A DNA stretch of 64,000 bases from an uncultured Pontibacter sp. (GCF_947495565.1 NZ_CANLZM010000003.1:1-64000); one strand, 5' to 3'. Shown: positions 36,615-45,793, counted from the stretch's first letter. Numbers and translations are program-made. The notes: generated by a model from the letters alone, not told the origin.

Positions 36615-38138
36615 CTAACTCAGGATCAGTTTCTGACCCGGCTTTAGGTTATTAGACTTTAACTTGTTAAGTTTTTTAATCTGATCTATACTTATTCCGT
36701 CATACTTGCGGGATATTTGCCAAAGCGTATCGCCTGGCTGTACGTGGTAGATCATCTCTTTTTTCTCCACAACAAACTTTGCATTAAGTTTACTGTCGGT
36801 GGCAGCTGGTGCAGTGCTTGCTAAAGCCTGCCCTTGCTGCATAACCTGAAGCTTCTGAGCCGGTTTTATATTGGTGTTACTCAGATCATTCCACTCCTTT
36901 AGCTGCTCTACTGTAACATCGTGCTTTCTGGCAATGCTGGTAAGGTTGTCTCCTGTTTGCACCGTATAAACAACCTTTGTCAGGCTTTCAGTGGTTTTAT
37001 TATCTGATGGGGTTGCCTCCGTTTTAGCAGATGCCAGCATAACAGGTGTTTGCTCTTGCGCCTTCGGCTGATGAGCGGCAGGGGCTGCGGCTAAAAGTAT
37101 ACAGCTTTGGTCTTCGGCAGTGGCCAGTAAAGCGGTTCTGCTTGACGGCACACGCAGCTTATACTTGTTGCCAGGAATGGTGTTTTGCTTCAGCTCTGGG
37201 TTCAGAGCCAGTAGTTCTTTAGGAGTTAGGTGCAGTTCCTTTGCCAGTTTATCCAGCTCCAGTTCCTGTTTTATTTCCAAGTAAGCTACCTCCGGCTGAT
37301 AAAGTATAGAATCAGAGAAGATGTTGTGTTCGCCGGCGTAGTGCATGGCATAACGCACAGCGGTCATACTTGGCACATAACCTCTGGTTTCACGCGGCAG
37401 GTACGGGAAAATATCCCAGAAAGATTTTTTGCCTCCTGCTCTGCGAATGGCTTTGTTCACGTTGCCCTGGCCGCAGTTGTAAGCCGCCAGCGCCAGTTCC
37501 CAATCGCCGTAATACTTGTGCAGGCGGCGCAGAAAGAGCATGGCAGCCTCCGTGGATTTCTCAGGGTCCAGGCGCTCATCTATGTACTGTGTCTGGTGCA
37601 GCCCGTATTCCCTGCCGGTAGGTTTCATGAACTGCCACAGTCCAGCTGCGCCTACAGGGCTCTGCGCCAACGGGTTTAAGCCGGATTCTACAATAGCCAG
37701 ATACTTAAGCTCTTCCGGCATGTTGTGTTTCTTGAGGTATTTCTCAAAAAGAGGGAAGTATACATTCTCGCGCGTGAGCATGGTGCGTGTATACTTGCGG
37801 TTACGGATGGTAAAGTAATCGATGAAATTCCTTACAAAATCATTGTATACCAGTGGAATATCTGCTTCCAGGCAGCTAAGCCTATCGGCAATTACCTCGT
37901 GCGGCTCGTTAGGCACGATTTCTACCATCAAAGCCAGTTCCTCAGGTGTCAGTATAAACACCGTAGTGTCGGTGGCAGTAGCTGGTTTTAATTTGAGAGA
38001 ATCTGTGGCGATGGAAGCAGGCTCGCCGGAAATAGTTGGTGTTTCAGCTAAACGGCTATGGCCGATAGCACTGGCACTTAATGCGCAGATGCTGCCAGCC
38101 ATAGCCGTTAGCAATGTAAAGAATTTGCTGTAAGTCAT
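36615..38138 (-). CDS. mltD: Membrane-bound lytic transglycosylase MltD-like, two LysM domains
   Basis: A 507-residue protein with an N-terminal signal or anchor. The SLT domain (about 110-260) has the catalytic glutamate in LAIVESGLNPLAQSPVGAAG, plus GLWQFMKPTGREYGL and ALAAYNCGQGNVNKAI. Two C-terminal LysM repeats bind glycan chains (YTVQTGDNLTSIARKHDVT and YHVQPGDTLWQISRKYDG). A third, weaker LysM-like stretch lies near 275-315. It cuts peptidoglycan strands, leaving 1,6-anhydroMurNAc. Ten bases separate it from gatA, so it is last in the tatA-gatA-mltD unit. Confidence 0.9.
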   Translation of the reverse strand: MTYSKFFTLLTAMAGSICALSASAIGHSRLAETPTISGEPASIATDSLKLKPATATDTTVFILTPEELALMVEIVPNEPHEVIADRLSCLEADIPLVYNDFVRNFIDYFTIRNRKYTRTMLTRENVYFPLFEKYLKKHNMPEELKYLAIVESGLNPLAQSPVGAAGLWQFMKPTGREYGLHQTQYIDERLDPEKSTEAAMLFLRRLHKYYGDWELALAAYNCGQGNVNKAIRRAGGKKSFWDIFPYLPRETRGYVPSMTAVRYAMHYAGEHNIFSDSILYQPEVAYLEIKQELELDKLAKELHLTPKELLALNPELKQNTIPGNKYKLRVPSSRTALLATAEDQSCILLAAAPAAHQPKAQEQTPVMLASAKTEATPSDNKTTESLTKVVYTVQTGDNLTSIARKHDVTVEQLKEWNDLSNTNIKPAQKLQVMQQGQALASTAPAATDSKLNAKFVVEKKEMIYHVQPGDTLWQISRKYDGISIDQIKKLNKLKSNNLKPGQKLILS

Positions 38139-38146
38139 GTCAAGGT

Positions 38147-39583
38147 TTAGGCTTCAACGGTTATCTTGTCCAGGATGTAATTTGAGAAAGCAAGCAATTG
38201 CGGCTCCTCAAATGAGCGGGTCATTAACTGCAACCCGATGGACAGGCCGTTGGCATCGCGCCCCACCGGAATAGAGATGGCTGGCACGCCTGCAAGTGAG
38301 GCCTGGACTGTAAAGATATCAGCCAGGTACATGGCTAACGGGTTCGCTGTGTTTTCTCCTATTTTAAAAGCAGTAGTAGGAGCCGTAGGCAATATAAGGA
38401 AATCATATTGCTGCAGCAACTCGTCGGTCTTCTCTTTTATAAGGCGTCTCACCTTCTGTGCCTTGGTGTAATAGGCGTCATAGTAATCGGCGCTGAGAAC
38501 AAAGGTGCCTAACACAATACGGCGCTGTACTTCCTGGCCAAAACCTTCGGCTCTTGTCTTCTTGTACAACGATGTAAGGTCCGTTACATTGTTTGAGCGA
38601 TAGCCATACTTTACGCCATCGTAGCGGCCCAGGTTAGAACTGGCTTCTGCGGTAGTCAGGATATAGTAGGTTGGCACCATGAAATCCAGGTATGGGAAGT
38701 CCACAGCCTCTACTTCATGGCCTGCATCGCGCAGCATATCCTTTACACCAAGTATGGCGTCTTTTACTTCTGTTTCGAGACCTTCGCGCTCAAAGCAGTC
38801 GCGGATATATCCGATCTTATACTTCTTATCCGTTTGCAGCAGCTGGCTATAGGCTGGTACCTCGCGCTGGCTGGCAGTGCTATCCATGCCGTCTTGGCCG
38901 GCCATAACCTCTAGCAGCAGGGCCGCATCTTCTACGCTTTTTGTAATCAAGCCAATCTGGTCAAAAGAAGAGGCATAGGCAATAAGCCCGTAGCGGGAAA
39001 TGCGGGAATAAGTAGGCTTTAGGCCAATAACGCCGCAGAACGAAGCTGGCTGACGCACCGAGCCGCCTGTATCGGAACCGATAGAGGCCAGGCAAAGGTC
39101 AGCTTGAACGGCTACGGCAGAGCCACCCGAAGAGCCGCCTGGCACTCGGGTATGATCATCAGCATTCAGCACATTCCCGAAGGATGAGTTTTCGTTAGAG
39201 GCACCCATTGCAAACTCGTCACAGTTCTGGCGGCCAATTATAACAGCATCCTCGGCCAGCAGGCGTTGTACCGCAGAAGCAGTATAAAGCGACTTAAAGC
39301 CGTTCAGGATCTGGCTGGAGGCTTGCAGGCTGTGACCTTCATAGGCTAGCACATCCTTTATACCTATCACCATACCTGCCAGCTTACCAGCCGCACCGTC
39401 TGCTAATTTTTTATCTACAACATCAGCCTGAGCCAATGCTTCTTTTTCAAAAACTTCCAGAAAGGCATTTAACTCGGCTCTCTCCTTAATATTCTGGAGG
39501 TATTGCTCTACTAATTGCCTGCACGAGACCTGGCCACCGGCAATGTCTGTGCGTATTTCGTGTAGCGAATTATACTGTCTCAA
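38147..39583 (-). CDS. gatA: Aspartyl/glutamyl-tRNA amidotransferase subunit A
   Basis: A 478-residue amidase-signature enzyme. The catalytic Ser-Ser-Lys set is visible: K76 in IGIKDVLAY, S151/S152 in GGSSGGS and the nucleophile S175 in TGGSVRQPA. It frees ammonia from glutamine, which GatB uses to amidate mischarged Glu-tRNA(Gln) or Asp-tRNA(Asn). gatB and gatC are not in the window. The start is TTG at 39583, overlapping the tatA stop as TTGA; no early ATG exists and the first residues fit the family. Confidence 0.93.
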   Translation of the reverse strand: MRQYNSLHEIRTDIAGGQVSCRQLVEQYLQNIKERAELNAFLEVFEKEALAQADVVDKKLADGAAGKLAGMVIGIKDVLAYEGHSLQASSQILNGFKSLYTASAVQRLLAEDAVIIGRQNCDEFAMGASNENSSFGNVLNADDHTRVPGGSSGGSAVAVQADLCLASIGSDTGGSVRQPASFCGVIGLKPTYSRISRYGLIAYASSFDQIGLITKSVEDAALLLEVMAGQDGMDSTASQREVPAYSQLLQTDKKYKIGYIRDCFEREGLETEVKDAILGVKDMLRDAGHEVEAVDFPYLDFMVPTYYILTTAEASSNLGRYDGVKYGYRSNNVTDLTSLYKKTRAEGFGQEVQRRIVLGTFVLSADYYDAYYTKAQKVRRLIKEKTDELLQQYDFLILPTAPTTAFKIGENTANPLAMYLADIFTVQASLAGVPAISIPVGRDANGLSIGLQLMTRSFEEPQLLAFSNYILDKITVEA

Positions 39584-39798
39584 TCTTCTTTGGACTTAAG
39601 ATCGTCTTTAATGGATTGCTCTAGTTCGTGTCTAATGTTGTTTGTGGCGTCCTTAAACTCCCGCATACCTCGCCCTAAAGAGCGAGCCATGTTAGGAATC
39701 CTGTCTGCACCAAACAACAAAAGGATGGCGGTTAAGATAACCATCATCTCACCTCCTCCCAGGTCCCCCAGGAAGAGGAATATGATATTAAGGCACAC
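39580..39798 (-). CDS. tatA: Twin-arginine translocase TatA/E subunit, copy 1
   Basis: A 72-residue protein. One N-terminal membrane helix ends at a hinge (LLLFGADRIPNMA), followed by the amphipathic helix RSLGRGMREFKDATNNI, the diagnostic TatA/E pattern. A GTG start at 39798 gives the right N-terminus. The acidic and lysine-rich tail is short. It forms the protein-conducting part of the Tat pathway with TatC, not encoded here. It is translationally coupled to gatA. Confidence 0.88.
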   Translation of the reverse strand: MCLNIIFLFLGDLGGGEMMVILTAILLLFGADRIPNMARSLGRGMREFKDATNNIRHELEQSIKDDLKSKED

Positions 39799-39838
39799 GT
39801 GCTGCTACCTTAAAAACTATACTTCTGTGGGAAAGAAA

Positions 39839-40054
39839 TTACTTTGTAGTGTTATTGTCGTCTTTTACCGAGCTCTCAATATCACTTTTGATCTCTTTGG
39901 TAGCGTCCTTAAATTCACGGATGCCGCGGCCAAGACCTTTAGCCAGCTCAGGAATACGTTTAGCGCCGAACAGTAACAGAATAGCGAATAAAATCAGAAC
40001 TACTTCTGTACCGCCTAGGCCTCCAATAAATAAGAAAATGTTGGTGATACCCAT
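39839..40054 (-). CDS. tatA: Twin-arginine translocase TatA/E subunit, copy 2
   Basis: A 71-residue paralogue of copy 1 with the same helix-hinge-amphipathic pattern ([30 protein letters not shown]). An ATG start and a TAATTTTG promoter box 25 bases upstream make it the first gene of the unit. Two divergent copies side by side may supply TatA and TatB-like roles, since Bacteroidota usually lack a separate TatB; that is inference. No tatC is nearby. Confidence 0.9.
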   Translation of the reverse strand: MGITNIFLFIGGLGGTEVVLILFAILLLFGAKRIPELAKGLGRGIREFKDATKEIKSDIESSVKDDNNTTK

Positions 40055-40079
40055 GTCATTAATCTTTAAAAGTGTGTTA

Positions 40080-40087
40080 CAAAATTA
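40080..40087 (-). promoter_or_regulatory. TAnnTTTG -7 box upstream of the tatA unit
   Basis: Reads TAATTTTG on the minus strand, 25 bases before the copy 2 ATG. No clear -33 box. Confidence 0.45.
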
Positions 40088-40683
40088 GGGTTAATATTTT
40101 AAATAAACCCATCTAAGATACGATAAGTTTAAAACCCCAGATTTAAGTACAAGTATAAATGCTTTACTTTTTTGGCTTAGCCCCAAAAAGCTGCCTCGTT
40201 TATAGCTTAAATTCAATACTAATCTTCTCTATGCTTTTACCATTTTCCATAATCAGGAAATAAGTCAAAAAATTTGTCCCATTAATGGAATACCCAAGGT
40301 GTAGATAGGTTTTGAGGTGTCTGATTATTAGTAGATTATGAAATTTATTTGTTTTGGCACACGACTTGTAATGTCAGATATCAAAGAAGGGAATAAAATA
40401 GTTTCATTCCTGTCTTTTTAATTAATAGAGCAGCTGTTAATTTTTAACCTTCAATGCAACTTTATTGCATTTGTTACTGTTTCAGAAATAAGAGCTAAAT
40501 TCTGAAACTTTACTTTAAAATAGCAGTATAGCTATACAAAGATGCTTCAGTAAATAGCAATTAGTTTTTGCCTCAGTGTTGCATTTCTACAAAGGAGGTT
40601 GTAATTTAGTGATACGAAGTCTCAGCAGCCGGTAAGGCTTGCTTATAGATATAAATATTAAGTTTGTTTTCATAGCTTGGAAA
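40088..40683. other. Gene-free AT-rich interval
   Basis: About 600 bases without a credible coding frame; the longest ATG frame seen near 40160 is about 34 codons and has no support. Its end carries TAAGTTTG (40659-40666, plus strand), a -7 box match just before the hairpin at 40684. A plus-strand small RNA is possible but not shown. Confidence 0.35.
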
Positions 40684-40712
40684 GGCACCCTACACTGTGG
40701 GGTGTTTTTTTA
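40684..40712 (+). terminator. Orphan plus-strand terminator-like hairpin
   Basis: GCACCC pairs with GGGGTG across a short loop and is followed by TTTTTTTATTTTT. No annotated plus-strand gene precedes it. Confidence 0.6.
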
Positions 40713-40766
40713 TTTTTACCCGGTGCTGTTCTGGATTATATCACAAACAGACCTTTAGTTATCAAG

Positions 40767-40830
40767 TTGGCTTGCCTGGGGGAGGCAAGCCAAATGAAGA
40801 AAGCCACAGCATTTGCTGTGGCTTTCTTCA
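40767..40830 (-). terminator. Two consecutive hairpins downstream of the envC-like gene
   Basis: The first is TTGGCTTGCC/GGCAAGCCAA (40767-40776 with 40784-40793). The second is a 15-bp stem, 40797-40811 with 40816-40830 (GAAAGCCACAGC/GCTGTGGCTTTC). The second lies about 20 bases past the stop of the envC-like gene and is the likelier terminator. Confidence 0.75.
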
Positions 40831-40851
40831 TTTACAGCAAGATATCTTTTG

Positions 40852-42087
40852 TTACGGTTTGGCAATCCAGCTTTCCGGGTTCATGTTTGAGCTGTTCTTC
40901 CAGATCTGGAACTGCAGTTCTGTTGTGCCGTCGCTGTCAGTGTAAACTGTGCCGATGGTGTCTTTCAGCTTTATACTTTGGCCAGGCTTCACTGTTACGG
41001 TTTTCAGCTTTGCGTAGACTGTAAAGTATTCGCCGTGCTGTACCATCACAATGTTGTTCATGCCTGGCACAGTTGCTACTGTTAGTACCTTACCCTCAAA
41101 AATGGCACGGGCTGTAGCGCCTTGCGCCGTTTGAATGTCTACACCACGGTTTTCTACTACCACGCCCTTTAAAACCGGGTGATTGTGGCGACCAAACTTT
41201 TGTGAAACAAAGCCGCGCTCTACTGGCCATGCAAGCCTGCCTTTGTTACCTGCAAAAGAGGATGAAATAAGTGCGGCTTCTGGTGTTAGTGTTACCTTGT
41301 TAGGGCTGCCGCTGGTTGCTTTGCCTGCCTCACGTGCTGCGCGCGCTGCACGGGCAATTTCTTCCCGCACTATGTCTGCAATCAGGTTGTCCAGTTTTTT
41401 TACCGCTTGCTGCCGCTCTGCCACTTCCTTCTTCAGGCCGCTTTCCTGCTGGCTTAGGCGCGATATCATCGTATCCTGCTGCTGCTTTAGGCCTTGCAGG
41501 TTTTGGCTTTCGTCCAACTGTTTGCCTAACAGCTTTTTCTTCTGATCCTTTTTAGACTCCAGCACAGCCAACTGGCCGTTTAGGGCAGCCTGTACTTTAC
41601 TTATCTGCTCAACCTGCTTTTTGCGCGCCTCTGAGTACTGCTGCAGGTAGCGCAGGCGCATCACAAATTGGTTAAATGAGTCGGATGCGAACAGGAACAT
41701 AAGCTTATTGTAACTGTTCGCTGTTTTAGATGCTGCGTACACCATGGTGGCATACTCTTCCTTTAGCTTCTGAAGGTCGTTTTGCAGTGCTCCTACAATA
41801 CCTTCTGTCTCCTGTACATCAGACTCCAGTAAGTATATTTCGCGGGAGATGTTTTCTATAACGCCCTGCTGTACCGTTATTTTTTCTTTAATGGCGTTTA
41901 GCTGGCCAATAGAAGCTTGCTTCTGCTTCTTGGTTTGCTGCAGAATTCGGTTAGCTTCTTTTATTCGGTTGAGGTTTTCCTTTTTCTCCTTCTCTAGCTG
42001 CGCTTTAGACTTTGCTTTTTGGGCTACGGTAACAAACGGCAGGCTTAGCAGAAGCAAGAAAAAGGCTAATCTGTAAAGGGCCTTCAT
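40852..42087 (-). CDS. EnvC-like murein hydrolase activator (degenerate LytM)
   Basis: About 411 residues. The ATG at 42087 is preferred over a TTG one codon upstream. A signal peptide ends near VTVAQK (residue 25), then a long coiled coil (about 28-255, rich in Lys, Gln and Glu) precedes a C-terminal LytM domain. In active M23 enzymes the zinc ligands are HxxxD and HxH. Here they read NRGVDI, YAKLK and LQFQIW, so the histidines are gone. This loss is the rule in EnvC, which does not cut murein itself but switches on amidases at the division site. Partners are not encoded here. Transcribed alone. Confidence 0.85.
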   Translation of the reverse strand: MKALYRLAFFLLLLSLPFVTVAQKAKSKAQLEKEKKENLNRIKEANRILQQTKKQKQASIGQLNAIKEKITVQQGVIENISREIYLLESDVQETEGIVGALQNDLQKLKEEYATMVYAASKTANSYNKLMFLFASDSFNQFVMRLRYLQQYSEARKKQVEQISKVQAALNGQLAVLESKKDQKKKLLGKQLDESQNLQGLKQQQDTMISRLSQQESGLKKEVAERQQAVKKLDNLIADIVREEIARAARAAREAGKATSGSPNKVTLTPEAALISSSFAGNKGRLAWPVERGFVSQKFGRHNHPVLKGVVVENRGVDIQTAQGATARAIFEGKVLTVATVPGMNNIVMVQHGEYFTVYAKLKTVTVKPGQSIKLKDTIGTVYTDSDGTTELQFQIWKNSSNMNPESWIAKP

Positions 42088-42163
42088 CAAAACGTATGGT
42101 TCTTCTTCTCTCAGTCTACAAATATGGTGAATCTAAAACGGAAGAACCAACAGGCCCTGAGAT

Positions 42164-42916
42164 TTAATTAAATGTGAGGTGTTTATAGTCGCTTGGAACG
42201 CCAAACGGAAAGGAGAGAGGCTCCTCAGAAACGTTAACGCGGCTATGTTTTAGGGTAAAGTCTGAGACTTCGCCCTTTTGCAGTACCTGGGCCACCAACT
42301 CATAAGCAAAAGGCACTTGCCCAATGGCCTCAAAGCTATTATACTTTACAGTGATGGTATTGCCTGTGTTAATATCTTTAGCGTTTAGTTGCTCCAGTTT
42401 ATTATTCAGGTTGCTGATGAAGTAGTCGAAGGTAAGGTTCTGGCGTTGCTGCTGTACATGGTGCTGCTGGTCCTGGCTCATGACTTTTTCTGAACCTATC
42501 GCCTGATAATTGCCTAACAGTATAGCCTGCAGTACCTCAAAATCAATATCTACCTGCAGTTTATTGCGCAGAAAACGGTAATCTGTGGCTGCATATTCTC
42601 TCTTAAGGCGGTTCATAAAGTATACCGAGTCTTGCGTCAGCATCATACGGGCAGCTTCAATGCCAAGCCCTGGAAGCACCGAAATCCAAATCACACTGTC
42701 TTTCTGCATGCGGATACTTACACCGGAGGACAGGTTGTCGTTTTTATCATTCAGGGTTACTTGGCCTTTGCTGGTGAGGTACTCGAAATCCAGGTTATCT
42801 ACTTTTACAGCACCAATGGCAGTGGTGGCGGCAGTGGCGGAGGTAGGTACATTATCTTTCTTGCAGCTTGCCAAAAGCAGCAAGCCGAAAACTAAAAGCA
42901 ATAGATGCTTACTCAT
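42164..42916 (-). CDS. DUF4292 family lipoprotein
   Basis: A 250-residue protein with a lipobox LLLASC (Cys18). The rest is a LolA/LppX-like half-barrel pattern of alternating strands (LDFEYLTSKGQVTL, VSIRMQKDSVIWISV, GIEAARMMLTQDSVYFMNRLKREY), which is DUF4292. A role in moving lipids or lipoproteins is plausible by fold but unproven. The start overlaps the TPR gene stop by eight bases (42909-42916), so the two are co-translated, an arrangement often seen in this phylum. Confidence 0.85.
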   Translation of the reverse strand: MSKHLLLLVFGLLLLASCKKDNVPTSATAATTAIGAVKVDNLDFEYLTSKGQVTLNDKNDNLSSGVSIRMQKDSVIWISVLPGLGIEAARMMLTQDSVYFMNRLKREYAATDYRFLRNKLQVDIDFEVLQAILLGNYQAIGSEKVMSQDQQHHVQQQRQNLTFDYFISNLNNKLEQLNAKDINTGNTITVKYNSFEAIGQVPFAYELVAQVLQKGEVSDFTLKHSRVNVSEEPLSFPFGVPSDYKHLTFN

Positions 42917-44669
42917 AAAGTTTTTTCTCTTTTATCTTTCTGTCGATAAAGGCGGAGGCTTCGCCTTTAAGTTTGGCTTTTTGCCACTGGCTTACGGCTT
43001 CTTCTTTTTTGCCCAGTTTATACAGCACATCGCCGTAATGCTCTACAATAGTAGCGTCATCAGAAATAGCAACAGCCTGCTCCAGGTACTTGCGTGCATC
43101 TGTAAAGTTGCCCATTTTGTAGAGCACCCAAGCATAGGTGTCCAGGTAGGTAGGGTTTGTGGGGTGATTTTTTACCAGCCGCTCAGCCATTTGCTTGGCA
43201 CGGTCCAGGTGCTCACCTCTCAGCGACAGGAAATAGCTGTAGTTGTTAAGCACGTGCTCGTTGTTAGCATCCTGAGCCAATACGGCATCATAAGCGGCAT
43301 CAGATTTTTTAAAGTCATTTAGTGAGTTGTAGCCATCCCCCAACTGCATGTTAAATTGCATGGCTAACTCAGGTTCGTTTATGGATAGGCGTTTTCCGTA
43401 CTCAAGTGCCTTTACGGCTTTCTCAAAATTCTTTTCTATCAGGTGACCTGTGCCGCTGTAAAACCAGAAAACAGCCTGGTTTGGGAACAACTCCAGCGCC
43501 TGCTCCGCATGCTTCACCATTTCAGAAGGTTGCTCTAACTCAGCATCCAGCAAAACAATCTGCTGCCAAATCTTAAAGTGTGAGTCATCCAGTTTTACCG
43601 CTTTGAGGTAATTATTGCGGGCTACCTCTTTTCTGCCGACAATTGTTTGCAGGTCTGCGGCTACGGCGTAGGCTTTGGCTTCCTCAGGGTGTGTTTCTAT
43701 CGTTAAATCTACCAGATCTAAGGCTACAGGCTCAATCTGCGGGTTAGGCAGCTGCCGAATAAAATCTACAAGTATACGCACCTTGGTGTCAATGTCAAGG
43801 TCAGAGCTGGCAAAGGCTAATTTTACCTGCCGCTCCGACTCCCCCAGATCACCTTTCTGGCGCTTAAGGTCCGAAAGCATCAGGTGGGCAAACGGGTTGC
43901 CGGGCTCCAGGCGCAGTGCTTTATTTAAAGTATTGATGGCTTCATCAGGTCGGCGGGAGGCATTGTATAGCTCAGCCTGCGATAAAAAGTAGCGAACATC
44001 CGAAGGATTTGATTTCAGGAGTTTTTCGCCCTCGGCAATGGCTTTGTCAACATTCTTCTGGCGCAAGTATATTTGCTGGCGGTTAACCAGTAATTGCTCC
44101 ATTTCGCCAAATTCCTTCTCTATGCGGTCGTAGGTGCGCAGGGCATCATCGTAGCGCGACTGAGACAAGTATAAATCGGCAAGGTTGAATAAATATTCGT
44201 TGGAGTTTGGAACGTTGCGTAACAGGTCATTGAATGCCTGTGCGGCAGCGTCGTACTGCTTTTGCTCTGTATGCAGTTGAGCCAGCAGCAGGTAATAGTA
44301 GGCGTTTTTCTTCTCCAGGTTTACAGCCGCCAGGGCAAAAGGCATAGCCGATTTTGACTCCTTCAGGTGCAGGTAGGTTTCGCCGATCTTATAGTTAAGT
44401 GCAGCATTGCCCGGAGTTACGGTATACGCCTTTTGAAAAAGCTGGAGGGCTTGTTGATAGTCCTCCAGCATAAAGTATTTCATCCCATCCAGAAACATCG
44501 CCTCACTTATCTGCCTGTCGCGCTCGTTTAGGGCCTGCACCTGCGGTGCTGGTGCCTCCTGTGCGGCTTTGGCTTTTTTCTTTTTTGAGGATTGTGCCGT
44601 GCTTTCTGCTGGGGCTATAAAAGCCAGGCAGCAGGTGGCAAGTATAATGTTTCTGAATGTAGTAGTCAT
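42909..44669 (-). CDS. Tetratricopeptide-repeat protein, secreted
   Basis: A 586-residue protein with a signal peptide (residues 1-25), a short Lys/Ala-rich stretch and then about 12-14 TPR units from residue 50 to 570, for example ALQLFQKAYTVTPGNAALNY, YDDALRTYDRIEKEFGEME and ARKYLEQAVAISDDATI. TPR superhelices hold protein complexes together; the binding partner is not evident. It probably works in the periplasm beside the DUF4292 lipoprotein, which it precedes. Three bases separate it from the nucleotidyltransferase gene. Confidence 0.88.
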   Translation of the reverse strand: MTTTFRNIILATCCLAFIAPAESTAQSSKKKKAKAAQEAPAPQVQALNERDRQISEAMFLDGMKYFMLEDYQQALQLFQKAYTVTPGNAALNYKIGETYLHLKESKSAMPFALAAVNLEKKNAYYYLLLAQLHTEQKQYDAAAQAFNDLLRNVPNSNEYLFNLADLYLSQSRYDDALRTYDRIEKEFGEMEQLLVNRQQIYLRQKNVDKAIAEGEKLLKSNPSDVRYFLSQAELYNASRRPDEAINTLNKALRLEPGNPFAHLMLSDLKRQKGDLGESERQVKLAFASSDLDIDTKVRILVDFIRQLPNPQIEPVALDLVDLTIETHPEEAKAYAVAADLQTIVGRKEVARNNYLKAVKLDDSHFKIWQQIVLLDAELEQPSEMVKHAEQALELFPNQAVFWFYSGTGHLIEKNFEKAVKALEYGKRLSINEPELAMQFNMQLGDGYNSLNDFKKSDAAYDAVLAQDANNEHVLNNYSYFLSLRGEHLDRAKQMAERLVKNHPTNPTYLDTYAWVLYKMGNFTDARKYLEQAVAISDDATIVEHYGDVLYKLGKKEEAVSQWQKAKLKGEASAFIDRKIKEKKLYE

Positions 44670-44672
44670 GGT

Positions 44673-45680
44673 TTACTCCGCAAGTGTATTGTAGTCGCCA
44701 AGGCTGAGGTCAGACTGGCGCCCCTCATACACAACAAAGTTGCCGAGCATTGAGTTTGCAACGTTGCCGTTTTTAAGGGTGGTGTTCTCCTGAATAATGG
44801 AGTTGCTCACCACGGAGTTGGTTACGTTTGTGCCGTTGCCTATAGAAACATGCGGGCCAACCACCGAGTTGGTGATCTGTGCATTTTCGCCAATGTACAC
44901 AGGCGGGATAATCACTGCGTTCTCCAGCTTCGCTGACGAGGCCACCAGGCCTTCCTCATCCTTTATATACTCTAAATAGCGTTGGTTAGTATAAACAGTT
45001 GCGTTTTTATTTCCGCAATCTAACCATTCAGAGATAACGGCAGGTATAAACTTAGTGCCTTTGTTCTTCATGTTCTCCAGGGCATTGGTCAGTTGGTACT
45101 CACCTTTATCCTTGATGTCGTTATCGAGCAGGTACTGCAGTTCGTCGCGCAGGTAAGCGCCATCGCGGAAGTAGTAGATACCGATAATGGCCAAATCAGA
45201 GATAAACTCCTGTGGTTTTTCTACAAAATCGGTAATCTCGTTGTTCTCGTTCAGCTTGATAACGCCAAACGGACGCGGATCCTCCACGCGCTGCACCCAA
45301 ATAGTGCCGTCAGCATTGGTGTCGAGCTGGAAATCAGCCTTGAAAAGCGTGTCGGCAAAAGCCACAACTACTTTTCCTTCTAAAGACTCCTTGGCGCAAA
45401 GTATGGCATGAGCTGTTCCCAGCGCTTCCTCCTGGTACACAATTGTTCCTTTAGCGCCAATTTTAGTGGCGATTTCTCTTAGGTCGTTCTCCACTTCCTC
45501 ACCGAAATGGCCGATGATGAATGCCACTTCCTCAATCGGCTCATGGCATACTTTAGCGATATCCTCCACCAGGCGCTGCACAATAGGCTTGCCCGCGATA
45601 GGTATAAGTGGTTTTGGAACTGTAAGAGTATGGGGGCGCATGCGCTTACCCATGCCGGCCATCGGTATGATAATCCTCAT
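44673..45680 (-). CDS. Sugar-phosphate nucleotidyltransferase
   Basis: A 335-residue enzyme. The nucleotide-binding signature is at the very N-terminus: IIPMAGMGKRMRPHTLTVPKP, followed by GTAHAILCAKE and VAFADTLF. The C-terminal third (about 245-325) has hexapeptide-like turns (ENAVIIPPVYIGENAQITNS), a left-handed beta-helix. It resembles the GlmU and RmlA-type group. It makes an NDP-sugar, probably for surface glycan, from NTP and a sugar-1-phosphate; the sugar is unknown. First in the run with the TPR and DUF4292 genes. Confidence 0.87.
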   Translation of the reverse strand: MRIIIPMAGMGKRMRPHTLTVPKPLIPIAGKPIVQRLVEDIAKVCHEPIEEVAFIIGHFGEEVENDLREIATKIGAKGTIVYQEEALGTAHAILCAKESLEGKVVVAFADTLFKADFQLDTNADGTIWVQRVEDPRPFGVIKLNENNEITDFVEKPQEFISDLAIIGIYYFRDGAYLRDELQYLLDNDIKDKGEYQLTNALENMKNKGTKFIPAVISEWLDCGNKNATVYTNQRYLEYIKDEEGLVASSAKLENAVIIPPVYIGENAQITNSVVGPHVSIGNGTNVTNSVVSNSIIQENTTLKNGNVANSMLGNFVVYEGRQSDLSLGDYNTLAE

Positions 45681-45772
45681 AGCTTTTTTATGGTTTCAAG
45701 TTTTATTTAAACTACAGCGCCTGCTGCAGCTATACTTTATTTAACAATAGATTTTTCTCTATAAGATGCTTT

Positions 45773-45793
45773 GTAAGTATAAGTTATACTTAC
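45773..45793. repeat. Perfect inverted pair of the AAGTATA motif
   Basis: GTAAGTATAA (45773-45782) and TTATACTTAC (45784-45793) are exact complements around one central base. The pair overlaps the dut stop codon. Confidence 0.85.

Noticed and set aside
40158-40262. A 34-codon plus-strand frame
   Set aside because: Too short, AT-rich and hydrophobic by composition only; no ribosome-binding or conservation evidence.
42585-43322. A 245-codon plus-strand frame
   Set aside because: It spans two minus-strand genes (the DUF4292 lipoprotein and the TPR protein) and resembles neither strand's proteins nor a known family.
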